Of a stretch of DNA of 64,000 nucleotides, positions 27,119 through 37,197 are shown one piece after another; within the stretch, counting starts at the first letter, position 1; the number at the start of each line of letters is the position of its first letter. Origin of the DNA: Thiohalorhabdus sp. Cl-TMA (lineage in GTDB: Bacteria > Pseudomonadota > Gammaproteobacteria > Thiohalorhabdales > Thiohalorhabdaceae); contig NZ_JBGUAW010000009.1 in assembly GCF_041821045.1 (NCBI RefSeq), forward strand, positions 115,178 to 179,177, in the 5' to 3' direction. The notes below the pieces were generated by a model. That model did not search any database and was not told the origin of the DNA. It worked only from the letters and a program-made list of their open reading frames with translations. Both the position numbers and the translations under genes were made by a program.

Positions 27119-28177
27119 TCAATCCACCCTGGCCGGCTCCGGAGCGGGCGCGCGGGGCTCCCGGGCCATGGGGGCGCCGGGCACCGGGTGCGCCGGTCCT
27201 GGGCTGCGGAATTCCTCCTGCTGCTGCTTCTGCCAGCTCATCAGATGGACCTCCGCGCGGCTGCCCAGATAGACATAGACGCCCAGCCCCAGCAGCAGGC
27301 CCACCACCGTGAGCATCATGGCCACCGCGGGCAGGATGCCGGCCCCCTCGCCGAGCGCCGACTTGAACATGAGCAGCAGCGACTCGATGGAGACGGCGAT
27401 CAGGATGGCCGCGATGAAGCGCGTGATGGTCCGTCGCGTGGAGCTGTGCCGGAAGATGTCCTTGTGGGTGAGCACCTCCTCTTCGAGGATCGTCTTGGCC
27501 AGATCGAAGATGGCCAGGGAGAGGGTGAGGAAGATGATGACCCCGAACGGCTTGAGGTGCGTGGTCTTGGCGTCGGCCGGTGGCCCCTCGCCCGGCAGGA
27601 GGGCGGTCAGCTCCAGGAAGGAGAACAGCAGCAGCACGCCGACCACGGTGAGCAGTCCGGCCACGATCAGGGTATAGATGGTCTTGAAGAAGGGCTGGAA
27701 ACGGCGGCGCCGGCTGTCACCCAGCAGGAAGGCGACGATCTCCGCCATGTCGGCGTCGAGCACCAGATAGCCGCGGACGGCGCCGCTGTGGTCCCGCCAC
27801 TCCAGCGCCGCCGACAGGCAGAGGTTGTGCCCGGTGCTGGAGAGATAGGGGGCGGTCACCACCACCTCGTCCGAGCCCCGGGCGAGGCGGAAGTAGGGCC
27901 GCTGGCTGCGGTCGGAGCCCAACCCGGAATGGGAAAGGGTCTTGCGCTGGTTGACGATGTTCTCGCTGGTCTGTACGCCATCCGCATCCAGCGTGAAGAC
28001 CATGTCGATGAACGGGTAGTGGTCCACAAGGGCGTTCACCCCGCGCTCCAGCAGCTCCGGGTTGTCCAGGGCCCGCTGCTCGGCGACGCCGGTCAGCAGG
28101 GAAGCCAGCAGGTCGGCGATCGCCCCGCGGTGGTCGTGGTAACGCTCCAGGATGTGGATGTAGCTCATGCTGCTCAT
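27119..28177 (-). CDS. PDC-sensor membrane protein with four C-terminal transmembrane segments
   Basis: The 352-aa protein starts at ATG 28177 (GGGAAAGG upstream; ATG 28168 is also possible). Residues 1 to about 160 look like a PDC/Cache-type ligand-binding fold: YPFIDMVFTLDADGVQ, then SDRSQRPYFR and VTAPYLSSTGHNLCLSAALEWRD. Four hydrophobic segments follow (about 165-190, 212-235, 255-280 and 288-315), then a Pro/Glu-rich tail. No kinase, GGDEF or receptor output domain is present and no signal peptide precedes the sensor, so the sensor domain may be cytoplasmic. Function unknown; a membrane-bound sensor subunit or ligand-gated membrane protein would fit. Confidence 0.75.
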   Translation of the reverse strand: MSSMSYIHILERYHDHRGAIADLLASLLTGVAEQRALDNPELLERGVNALVDHYPFIDMVFTLDADGVQTSENIVNQRKTLSHSGLGSDRSQRPYFRLARGSDEVVVTAPYLSSTGHNLCLSAALEWRDHSGAVRGYLVLDADMAEIVAFLLGDSRRRRFQPFFKTIYTLIVAGLLTVVGVLLLFSFLELTALLPGEGPPADAKTTHLKPFGVIIFLTLSLAIFDLAKTILEEEVLTHKDIFRHSSTRRTITRFIAAILIAVSIESLLLMFKSALGEGAGILPAVAMMLTVVGLLLGLGVYVYLGSRAEVHLMSWQKQQQEEFRSPGPAHPVPGAPMAREPRAPAPEPARVD

Positions 28178-28312
28178 GACGGGCCTTTCCCGGTTGATGC
28201 CTACTGCGTATTTTCCTGCAAGGGGGATGCCGTACCGTGAAGGCGGGGCGAAACGCCCGTGGGTACGGGAATTCGGCGGATAGGGTGTCTCCCGGAGGTA
28301 CGCTGCATACGG

Positions 28313-28318
28313 TACAAT
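28313..28318 (+). promoter_or_regulatory. Candidate -10 box for lysC
   Basis: TACAAT at 28313-28318 is a good -10 hexamer, but no acceptable -35 lies 16-18 bases upstream. The promoter may depend on an activator. It is followed by two NtrC-like sites. Confidence 0.35.
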
Positions 28319-28339
28319 ACGCGACACACGGTTCGCAGT

Positions 28340-28388
28340 TGCACCAAGATGGTGCAGCGGGCGATTTTCGGACTGCACCAAAATAGGG
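28340..28388 (+). promoter_or_regulatory. NtrC-like palindrome and half-site ahead of lysC
   Basis: TGCACCAAGATGGTGCA (28340-28356) matches the enterobacterial NtrC consensus TGCACC-n5-GGTGCA. A second, one-sided copy TGCACCAAAATAGG begins at 28374, with its centre 34 bases away, and ends right at the lysC ribosome site. The placement between the -10 box and the start codon suggests repression or roadblock rather than classical sigma-54 activation. Confidence 0.45.
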
Positions 28389-28393
28389 AACCG

Positions 28394-29635
28394 ATGGCGT
28401 TAATCGTTCAGAAATTCGGGGGTAGCTCGCTGGCGGACGTGGCCAAGATCCGGCACGCCGCCGAGCGGGTGCTGGCCGAGCGGGAGCGGGGCAACGACGT
28501 CGTGGTGGTGGTATCCGCCATGGGCGGGCAGACCGACCAGCTCGTCGAGATGGCCGAGGCGCTCCACGAGAGCCCGCCGGACCGTGAAATGGACCAGCTC
28601 CTGGCCACCGGCGAGCAGATCACCATTAGCCTCATGGCCATGGCCCTGCAGCAGCGGGGATACGGCGCCCGCTCCTTCACTGGCGGCCAGGTGGCGGTGC
28701 ATACGGACGACGTTCACACCAAGGCCCGCATCCTGGATATCGACCGGGAGAACCTGCGGGTCGTGCTCGACGGGGGCGGCATACCGGTGGTGGCCGGCTT
28801 CCAGGGCGTCGCGCCCGACGGCTCCATCACCACCCTGGGCCGGGGCGGCTCCGACACCACCGCCGTGGCGCTGGCGGCCGCCCTCGAGGCGGACGAGTGC
28901 CACATCTATACCGACGTGGACGGCGTGTATACCACCGATCCCCGCATCGTGGCCGACGCCCGGCGGCTGGACCAGATCACCTTCGAGGAGATGATCGAGC
29001 TGGCCAGCCTGGGCGCCAAGGTGCTGCAGATCCGGGCGGTGGAATTCGCAGGCAAGTACAATGTCCCGGTGCGTGTGCGATCCACCTTTGGCGAGGGGGA
29101 AGGCACGCTCATCACCGTGGAGGAGGAGGCCATGGAAAAGGCCCTAGTTTCCGGGATCGCCCACAACGAAGACGAGGCCAAGATCACCATCATCGGCGTC
29201 CCGGACCGCCCCGGCATCGCCCATGCGGTGGTCGGCGCCGTCGCCAAGGCCAACGTCAACGTGGACATGATCATTCAGAATCAGGGCGAGCACGGTAAGA
29301 CGGACTTCACCTTCACCGTGCCTCGCGCCGACTACAAGCAGGTGATGGAGATGCTCGACCCGGTGTGCAAGGACATCGAGGCGGAGGCCCTCACCGGCAG
29401 CGACCGCATCGCCAAGATCTCCGTGGTGGGCGTGGGCATGCGCAACCACGCCGGCGTCGCGGACCGCATGTTCGAGGCGCTGTCCAACGAAGGGGTGAAC
29501 ATCCAGATGATCGCCACCTCGGAGATCAAGGTCTCGGTGGTGGTGGACCAGAAGTACACCGAGCTGGCGGTGCGCGCCCTGCACGAGGCCTTCGAGCTGG
29601 ACAAGCCGGTGGACGAGCGCGATCACATCCATTAG
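28394..29635 (+). CDS. lysC: Aspartate kinase
   Basis: The 413-aa monofunctional aspartokinase phosphorylates aspartate, the first step to lysine, threonine and methionine. The start is ATG 28394 (AGGGAA upstream). The kinase signature is QKFGGSSLADVAKI, and two ACT domains occupy about 265 to the end (VPDRPGIAHAVVGAVAKANVNVDMI and VGMRNHAGVADRMFEALSNEGVNI). Length and form match the LysC type of pseudomonads, in which lysine and/or threonine act through the ACT domains. cimA follows after 57 bases. Confidence 0.96.
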   Translation: MALIVQKFGGSSLADVAKIRHAAERVLAERERGNDVVVVVSAMGGQTDQLVEMAEALHESPPDREMDQLLATGEQITISLMAMALQQRGYGARSFTGGQVAVHTDDVHTKARILDIDRENLRVVLDGGGIPVVAGFQGVAPDGSITTLGRGGSDTTAVALAAALEADECHIYTDVDGVYTTDPRIVADARRLDQITFEEMIELASLGAKVLQIRAVEFAGKYNVPVRVRSTFGEGEGTLITVEEEAMEKALVSGIAHNEDEAKITIIGVPDRPGIAHAVVGAVAKANVNVDMIIQNQGEHGKTDFTFTVPRADYKQVMEMLDPVCKDIEAEALTGSDRIAKISVVGVGMRNHAGVADRMFEALSNEGVNIQMIATSEIKVSVVVDQKYTELAVRALHEAFELDKPVDERDHIH

Positions 29636-29644
29636 ACAGGGGCG

Positions 29645-29666
29645 TATGGAGGCCGGTACCGGCCCC
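29645..29666. repeat. Short palindromic repeat (copy 2)
   Basis: ATGGAGGCCGGTACCGGCC at 29645-29663 contains the perfect palindrome GGCCGGTACCGGCC (29651-29664) and matches the copy near 26152. It fills most of the lysC-cimA gap. Confidence 0.35.
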
Positions 29667-29692
29667 GGACGCGCCATTGGGATGCAGCGGCC

Positions 29693-31357
29693 TTGGCGAA
29701 TCTTACCGATAAAACCTTCGAAGTCTTCGATACCACCCTCCGGGACGGCGGGCAGTCCGAGGCCGTGGGCTTCTCCGTGGAGGACAAGCTCCAGCTGACG
29801 GAGGCCCTGGACCACCTGGGGGTGGACTTCATCGAGGGCGGCTGGCCCGGGGCCAATCCCCGCGACGACGCCTTCTTCGAGGCGGCGCGAGGGTTGACGC
29901 GCAGGCACGCCCGCCTGCTCGCCTTCGGCTCCACCATGCGCGCCGGCAACGCGCCGGCGGAGGATCCGGTGCTCTCCGGCCTGGTCTCCGCCCGGCCGGA
30001 CGGCGTGGTGATCTTCGGCAAGGCCTGGGACTTGCATGTGGAGCTGGGGCTCGGCATCGGCCTGGAGGAGAATCTGGACCTGATCCGGGAGTCGGTGGCC
30101 TACCTGAAGGCGCAGGTGGGGCTGGTGCTGTTCGATGCCGAGCATTTCTTCGACGGCTACCGCGCCGATCCCGAGTACGCGCTGCGCACCCTGGACGCTG
30201 CCGTGGCGGGCGGCGCCGACCGGCTGGTGCTGTGCGACACCAACGGCGGCAGCCTGCCGGCGCAGATCGGCGAGGCGGTGGACGCCGTGCGGACGCGGTT
30301 CCCGGACACGGTGGCCGGCATCCACTGCCACAACGACGGCGGCCTGGCGGTGGCCAATAGCCTCGCCGCCGTGGAGCACGGCGTCCGCCACGTGCAGGGT
30401 ACCCTGAATGGCCTGGGCGAGCGCTGCGGCAACGCCGACCTCACCGCCATCCTGCCCAACCTGATCCTTAAGCTGGGCTACCGAGGGGGGGCGCTGGGCA
30501 CTGCGGAGCTGGAGCGCCTGACGGCCACCTCGCGGCTGGTGGATGAGCTGGCCAACCGCAGTCCGCAGAACAACCAGCCCTTCGTGGGCCAGTCCGCATT
30601 CGCGCACAAGGGCGGCGTGCACGTATCGGCAGTGCGCAAGGACGCGCGCACCTACGAGCACATCGCCCCGGAGGCGGTGGGCAATATCCGCCGCATCCTG
30701 GTCTCCGACCAGTCCGGCAAGTCCAACATCGTCCACAAGCTCCAGGAACTGGGGCTCATGGAGCGGCTGGAGGGCAACGACGCCGCCGTCACCCAGGTGG
30801 TGGAGCGCGTCAAGGACCTGGAGCACCAGGGCTACCAGTTCGAGGGCGCCGACGCCTCCTTCGAGCTGGTGGTGCGCCGGGTCATCGGCGACCTGCCCGA
30901 GTATTTCCGCCTGGTGGGCTTCCGGGTGCTGGACGCCAAGCGCCATGCCGGCGAGGCTCCGGAGAGCGAGGCCACCGTCATGCTGGAAGTGGGCGGCGAA
31001 CGGGCCCATACCGCCGGCAGCGGCAACGGTCCGGTGAACGCCCTGGACCACGCCCTGCGCAAGGCCCTGGCGGGATTCTATCCCGAGCTGCGGGAGATGG
31101 ATCTTGTGGACTTCAAGGTCCGGGTGGTCTCCGCCGGCGGCGGTACCGACGCCGCGGTGCGGGTACTGATCGAATCCGGGGACGGCCACGGCAACTGGGG
31201 AACCGTGGGCGTCTCCGCCAACGTCATCGAGGCCTCCTACCAGGCGCTGGTGGATGCGGTAACCTACAAGCTCGCGAAGAGCGGCCGTTCCGACCATTTG
31301 CAGGCGGGCGATTCCTTCGCGGAACGGGCGGAAGCCGGACTGGACGCGTCCCGCTGA
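29693..31357 (+). CDS. cimA: Citramalate synthase
   Basis: The 554-aa enzyme condenses pyruvate and acetyl-CoA to (R)-citramalate, the threonine-independent entry to isoleucine. The start is TTG 29693. The DRE-TIM barrel carries FDTTLRDGGQ and GIHCHNDGGLAVANSLAAVEHGVRHVQGT, and a LeuA-type C-terminal allosteric domain spans from about 405 to the end. The phrase VDFIEGGWPGANPRD separates CimA (Gly-Trp-Pro) from isopropylmalate and homocitrate synthases. With lysC just upstream, the pair feeds aspartate-family and branched-chain amino acids. Confidence 0.94.
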   Translation: MANLTDKTFEVFDTTLRDGGQSEAVGFSVEDKLQLTEALDHLGVDFIEGGWPGANPRDDAFFEAARGLTRRHARLLAFGSTMRAGNAPAEDPVLSGLVSARPDGVVIFGKAWDLHVELGLGIGLEENLDLIRESVAYLKAQVGLVLFDAEHFFDGYRADPEYALRTLDAAVAGGADRLVLCDTNGGSLPAQIGEAVDAVRTRFPDTVAGIHCHNDGGLAVANSLAAVEHGVRHVQGTLNGLGERCGNADLTAILPNLILKLGYRGGALGTAELERLTATSRLVDELANRSPQNNQPFVGQSAFAHKGGVHVSAVRKDARTYEHIAPEAVGNIRRILVSDQSGKSNIVHKLQELGLMERLEGNDAAVTQVVERVKDLEHQGYQFEGADASFELVVRRVIGDLPEYFRLVGFRVLDAKRHAGEAPESEATVMLEVGGERAHTAGSGNGPVNALDHALRKALAGFYPELREMDLVDFKVRVVSAGGGTDAAVRVLIESGDGHGNWGTVGVSANVIEASYQALVDAVTYKLAKSGRSDHLQAGDSFAERAEAGLDASR

Positions 31358-31373
31358 GGACGTTCCGGCTCGA

Positions 31374-31400
31374 GAATCCCCGCGGCAAGCGGGGATTCTT
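31374..31400 (+). terminator. Intrinsic-like terminator of cimA
   Basis: GAATCCCCGC (31374-31383) pairs with GCGGGGATTC (31389-31398) around GGCAA, followed by a short TT. The stem is perfect over 10 bp. Confidence 0.6.
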
Positions 31401-31496
31401 GCGTCCGGGGACGGCCCGGAGGCGGGCTGCGGGACGGGGTACGGCAAGGCAACGGGCGCGGCCGGCGAGGACCGGTATGGCCGGAAACGGGGAGCG

Positions 31497-32750
31497 ATGC
31501 GCGTACGGGTGCTGATCGGTTTGCTATTGGGGGTGGCGGCACCGGCGGCGATGGCCGCCGAGTCCGTGGTGGGGAACGCGTTCTTCCACAACAGCCCCGC
31601 CCAGCAGATGGTCCTCGTGGAGAAGGACGCCTACTCGGCCTACCTGGTGGAGGCCGAGAACGACCGCCCCCGGGTGGTGAAGCGGTTCGACCAGGTGCTC
31701 ATGGGCGCCAACGGCGGCGACAAGCTGGTGGAGGGGGACAAGCGCACGCCGGAGGGTGTCTACTATATCCAGCGCTATATCCCCTCCACGAGCCTGGCGG
31801 CCATGTACGGCGCCGGCGCCTTCCCCCTGAACTACCCGAACATCGTGGACCGCATCGAGGACAAGACCGGCTACGGCATCTGGCTCCACGGCGTGGACGA
31901 GGACGATGAGGACAAGCGGGCCACCAAGGGCTGCGTGGCTTTCGACAACAGCAACCTGGAGGTCCTCAAAGAAGCGTTGGACATCGGTACCCCGGTGGTG
32001 ATCACCAAGGACGCCGAGTTCCTCTCCCCCGCCCGCTATCAGGAGCGCCGCGCGGACCTCTTCGCCCGGCTTAAGGGCTTCCTGTCCGCCTGGGAGAACA
32101 ACGATTTCGCCGCCCTGAAGTCCTATGTCCACCCCGACTTCCGCAACGCGCAAGGGGAGGACGCCGAGGCCTACCTGGCGCAGAAGAAGCGGCTCATGGA
32201 CCTCTATCCGCAGCGCCAGGTGGACGCCGATCACATCCAGGTCTACAAGGAGAACGGCCACCGGGTGGTCTACGATTTCGACCAGTTCTACTGCGCCGCC
32301 AACGTGGCCGCCTACGGGCGAAAGCGCCTGTATTTCAAGCAGGGCGAGTCCGGCCGGCCGCGCCTCATGGCCGCCGAGTACTTCCCCCGCGCCGCCGCCC
32401 CGGAGATCCTGCGCCGGGTCAAGGACTTCCTGGCCGGGTGGCGCCGGTCCTGGGAGAACCGGGACCTGGGCTCCTACCTGGACCACTACGCCGCCGATTT
32501 CACCCACAACGGCGCCGATCTGGAGCAGTGGCGCACCTACAAGAAGGGCGTGTTCCAGCGCCGCTCCAACATCCAGGTGGGCATGGAGCACCTCTGGGTG
32601 CGGCGCATACGTCCCAACCGGTACGTGGTGGGCTTCGATCAGCGCTTCCGCAGCGACGACTACAACGACTACGGGGTGAAAACGCTGGTGCTTTCCGGCT
32701 GCCCCGGGGCATTTGAAATTTCCGCGGAATATTGGAGACCACTGCCTTGA
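31497..32750 (+). CDS. Secreted L,D-transpeptidase-fold (YkuD) enzyme with two NTF2-like domains, Csd6/Pgp2-like
   Basis: This 417-aa protein has a signal peptide (cleaved after about residue 20, AMA), so it is periplasmic. The YkuD domain (about 35-175) has the catalytic signature HGVDEDD...RATKGCVAF with His131 and nucleophile Cys146. Two similar C-terminal modules follow (about 185-295, FLSAWENNDFAALKSYVHPDF, and about 300-417, FLAGWRRSWENRDLGSYLDHYAADF), each NTF2-like. Helicobacter Csd6 and Campylobacter Pgp2 share the YkuD plus NTF2 plan, act as L,D-carboxypeptidases on peptidoglycan tetrapeptides and are needed for helical shape; they have one NTF2 module. The next gene overlaps it and encodes the partner activity. 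A YafK-like transpeptidase is the alternative. Confidence 0.85.
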   Translation: MRVRVLIGLLLGVAAPAAMAAESVVGNAFFHNSPAQQMVLVEKDAYSAYLVEAENDRPRVVKRFDQVLMGANGGDKLVEGDKRTPEGVYYIQRYIPSTSLAAMYGAGAFPLNYPNIVDRIEDKTGYGIWLHGVDEDDEDKRATKGCVAFDNSNLEVLKEALDIGTPVVITKDAEFLSPARYQERRADLFARLKGFLSAWENNDFAALKSYVHPDFRNAQGEDAEAYLAQKKRLMDLYPQRQVDADHIQVYKENGHRVVYDFDQFYCAANVAAYGRKRLYFKQGESGRPRLMAAEYFPRAAAPEILRRVKDFLAGWRRSWENRDLGSYLDHYAADFTHNGADLEQWRTYKKGVFQRRSNIQVGMEHLWVRRIRPNRYVVGFDQRFRSDDYNDYGVKTLVLSGCPGAFEISAEYWRPLP

Positions 32751-34237
32751 AACGGTTCGGGGGATGGCTGCTGGCCCTGGCTGGGGTCCTCGCCTGGGGG
32801 GGAGCGAGCGGGGTCCAGGCCGTAGAGCGCCCCTCCACGCAGCACGAGGTGCACTTCGCGGGTACCAATTACGAGCTCAACATCTACCGCATCCACGGAC
32901 GCCACGACGGCAAGACCCTGCTGATCGTCGGCGGCATCCAGGGGGACGAGCCGGGCGCCTTCATGTCCGCCGATTTCTACTCGGACCTCTCCCTGCAGAA
33001 GGGCAACCTGATCGTTGTTCCCCGCGCCAACCTCAAGTCCATCATCCTGGACAAGCGCGGCGCCGACGGCGACATGAACCGGCGCTTCCTGAGCCAGCCC
33101 CGGGTCAAGAAGGAGATGGACCGGGTGGTGCGCAAGCTCAAGAAGCTCATGGGGGAGGCGGACCTCTTCCTCCACCTGCACGACGGCTGGGGCTTCCACT
33201 ATCCCGAATACGTGAGCAAGTGGCGCAATCCCAAGCGCTACGGCCAATCCATCATCACCGACGCCAACCGCTTCCCGTGCGAGAACGGCACCGAGCTGGA
33301 CCTGAAAGGCTGGGCAAAGGGGGTGCTGAAAGAGGTCAACGCCCGGATCCCCAAGGAAAAGCACCACCTCCACTACTTCAATACCCATACCTGGAAGCCG
33401 GATACGCCCTTCCCGTCCATGAAGAAGACGGCCACCTGGTACGCGCTGCGCAAGCACTGCACGCCGGCCTTCGGGGTGGAGGCCTCCAAGCACCTGCCCA
33501 CCCTGGAGATGAAGGTCCGCCACCACAATTACGTGATCAACGCCTTCATGGAGCGCCTCGACATCGTCCCGGAGAGCCCCCAGGTCTTCCTGCCGGAGCC
33601 GCGCCTCCGGTACGCGGTGGTGCAGGTCAACGGTGAGCCGCGCACCCTCCAGGACGGCCAGACCCTATGGGTGGAGAAGGGCGATCGGGTCGGGGTAACG
33701 GAGATCCAGGCCAACTACGAGCGCGGCCTTTCCTGCGACGTGGCCGGCTATGCCGGGCTCAACGACCTGGGCAAGGCGGTGAAGGTCCAGGCCGAAACGC
33801 GCATCGTCTTCCGCAAGGACAACGAGCCCATGGCGGCCATCCCGGTTCGTCTGAACGGCCGCCACAAGACGGAGCACCGCGTCTTCCTGGTGGAGATCAA
33901 CGGCGAAGAGCGCGTATTCTTGGACGGAGCCACCGTGGACGTGGGCCCCGATGACAGCCTGCGTCTGGTAAAGACCTTCGGCGACAGCATCAACGACATG
34001 CAGCCGAAGCTGAACTTCAAGGGCTGGGTGCCCGAGCAATCGGGGGTCAACGACGGCGACGACCGGGGCTATGAGATCGCCATGGACGGCGCCTTCTGGT
34101 CCAAGTACTCCCGGCGGGGACGGGGCCGAGTCTATCCGGTGGTTGCCGTGAACGGCGAGGATGAGGAAATCGGGCGTATCTGGGTCCGGGTCCGGGAGGA
34201 AACGGAGCAGCCGACCGAGGCCACGGCCCAGCGGTGA
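32747..34237 (+). CDS. Secreted M14-type zinc carboxypeptidase, Csd4/Pgp1-like
   Basis: The 496-aa protein starts at TTG 32747, overlapping the upstream stop, with GGAG at 32734; TTG 32732 is an alternative. A signal peptide (cleaved near residue 25) is followed by an M14 peptidase domain. The zinc motif reads GGIQGDEPG, so Gln65 and Glu68 replace the usual His-x-x-Glu, and His145 lies in LHDG. This Gln/Glu/His set is the hallmark of Helicobacter Csd4 and Campylobacter Pgp1, D,L-carboxypeptidases that trim peptidoglycan tripeptides to dipeptides and set helical curvature. The Glu of FGVEASK is the likely general base. About 220 C-terminal residues form beta-rich modules, probably for wall or protein contact. 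Confidence 0.87.
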   Translation: MKRFGGWLLALAGVLAWGGASGVQAVERPSTQHEVHFAGTNYELNIYRIHGRHDGKTLLIVGGIQGDEPGAFMSADFYSDLSLQKGNLIVVPRANLKSIILDKRGADGDMNRRFLSQPRVKKEMDRVVRKLKKLMGEADLFLHLHDGWGFHYPEYVSKWRNPKRYGQSIITDANRFPCENGTELDLKGWAKGVLKEVNARIPKEKHHLHYFNTHTWKPDTPFPSMKKTATWYALRKHCTPAFGVEASKHLPTLEMKVRHHNYVINAFMERLDIVPESPQVFLPEPRLRYAVVQVNGEPRTLQDGQTLWVEKGDRVGVTEIQANYERGLSCDVAGYAGLNDLGKAVKVQAETRIVFRKDNEPMAAIPVRLNGRHKTEHRVFLVEINGEERVFLDGATVDVGPDDSLRLVKTFGDSINDMQPKLNFKGWVPEQSGVNDGDDRGYEIAMDGAFWSKYSRRGRGRVYPVVAVNGEDEEIGRIWVRVREETEQPTEATAQR

Positions 34238-34305
34238 TAGAGGCCGGCTCCCCGCGGCGGCGAGGGGGTCGGGGAGCTCATGCGAGATGGCAAGGAATGG
34301 GTGTT

Positions 34306-36279
<1,974 letters not shown>

Positions 36280-36304
36280 GGAGATCCGGCCGGTCACGCT
36301 GCGG

Positions 36305-36335
36305 AAAAGGCCCCGGCGCATGCCGGGGCCTTTTT
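36305..36335. terminator. Bidirectional terminator between acs and the CbiM-like gene
   Basis: AAAAGGCCCCGGC (36305-36317) pairs perfectly with GCCGGGGCCTTTT (36322-36334) around GCAT. With A and T runs on both flanks it can end transcription of acs (plus) and of the convergent gene (minus). Confidence 0.85.
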
Positions 36336-36370
36336 GTGGCTGGACGGTTTGTGACCGGGAGGCCGGGAGC

Positions 36371-37045
36371 CTACTTGCCGTTGATGTAGGTCTCATCGTC
36401 GAAGGTGACCACCCACTCCGGACGGTACACCACCAGTATCGACAGCACCCCGCCGGTGAGGAAGGCTTCCGGGAACATGAGCAGGGGGAAGTAGCGCAGG
36501 TATTCCCGCACCAGGGCGTCCATACCGTAGGTGCCGGACAAGGTGAGCACCGCGCCCGAGGCCGCGGCCAGGGCGCCCATGGTCAGCGCCCCGCCCAGAA
36601 AGGCGCTGAGGAAGATATAGATGAAGGGGTGGTTGGGCAGCTTGCGGTATACGAACTGGTGCACCGCCGCCGCCACCAGCACCGGTACGCCGGCCAGCAG
36701 GAGGGCGTTCAGGGAGAAAGTCTGCCACCCGGAAAGCCCCATTAGGGTGGTGAGCAGGAGCACCGTGATGAGGCCCAGCAGCGCCAGCGGCCAGCCGAAG
36801 GCCAGGGTCAGGATGGTGGCGCCGAGCAGGTGAAGATTGAGGCCGGGGTTCTGCGGGATTCCCGCCCGGACGGTCCAGAGAAGGACCACCCCCGCCAGGA
36901 AACCGGCGAACACCAGGGCCAGATCGGGCCGGGCCCGCAAGTTGCGCCACGGCGCCAGACGGATGAGCCCCACGAGCAGGAGGGCGAAGACGAGGTGGCT
37001 CACCAGGAGCCAGGAGGTCGGCAGGAGTCCGTCGGGCAGGTTCAT
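36371..37045 (-). CDS. CbiM/NikM-like energy-coupling factor transporter permease
   Basis: The 224-aa membrane protein has six to seven TM segments and starts at ATG 37045 (GGAGGTGG upstream). MNLPDGLL at the N-terminus and NLHLLGATILTLAFGWPLALL match the CbiM family of nickel/cobalt uptake permeases. In characterised CbiM/NikM the second residue is a metal-binding His; here it is Asn2. No CbiN/Q/O or NikQ/O subunits are adjacent. It may therefore be a solo or degenerate permease with another substrate. Confidence 0.82.
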   Translation of the reverse strand: MNLPDGLLPTSWLLVSHLVFALLLVGLIRLAPWRNLRARPDLALVFAGFLAGVVLLWTVRAGIPQNPGLNLHLLGATILTLAFGWPLALLGLITVLLLTTLMGLSGWQTFSLNALLLAGVPVLVAAAVHQFVYRKLPNHPFIYIFLSAFLGGALTMGALAAASGAVLTLSGTYGMDALVREYLRYFPLLMFPEAFLTGGVLSILVVYRPEWVVTFDDETYINGK

Positions 37046-37197
37046 GGTGGCGGCCACCTCCAATCGAAACGGAAGCCAAGCCTCCGATTGTAACCCGCCA
37101 CGGATTGTGGAGGGTAATCGGCAAGAATGCCGGCCTTCCGGGGGCATTTGGGGCCCGTGCCGGGAGCTTGTTAGCCTTGTCCGTTTCGGGGGCGCCC

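Noticed and set aside
29144..31591. 815-codon minus-strand frame opposite cimA
   Set aside because: No recognisable motifs and the opposite strand carries the complete cimA; typical GC-rich antisense frame.
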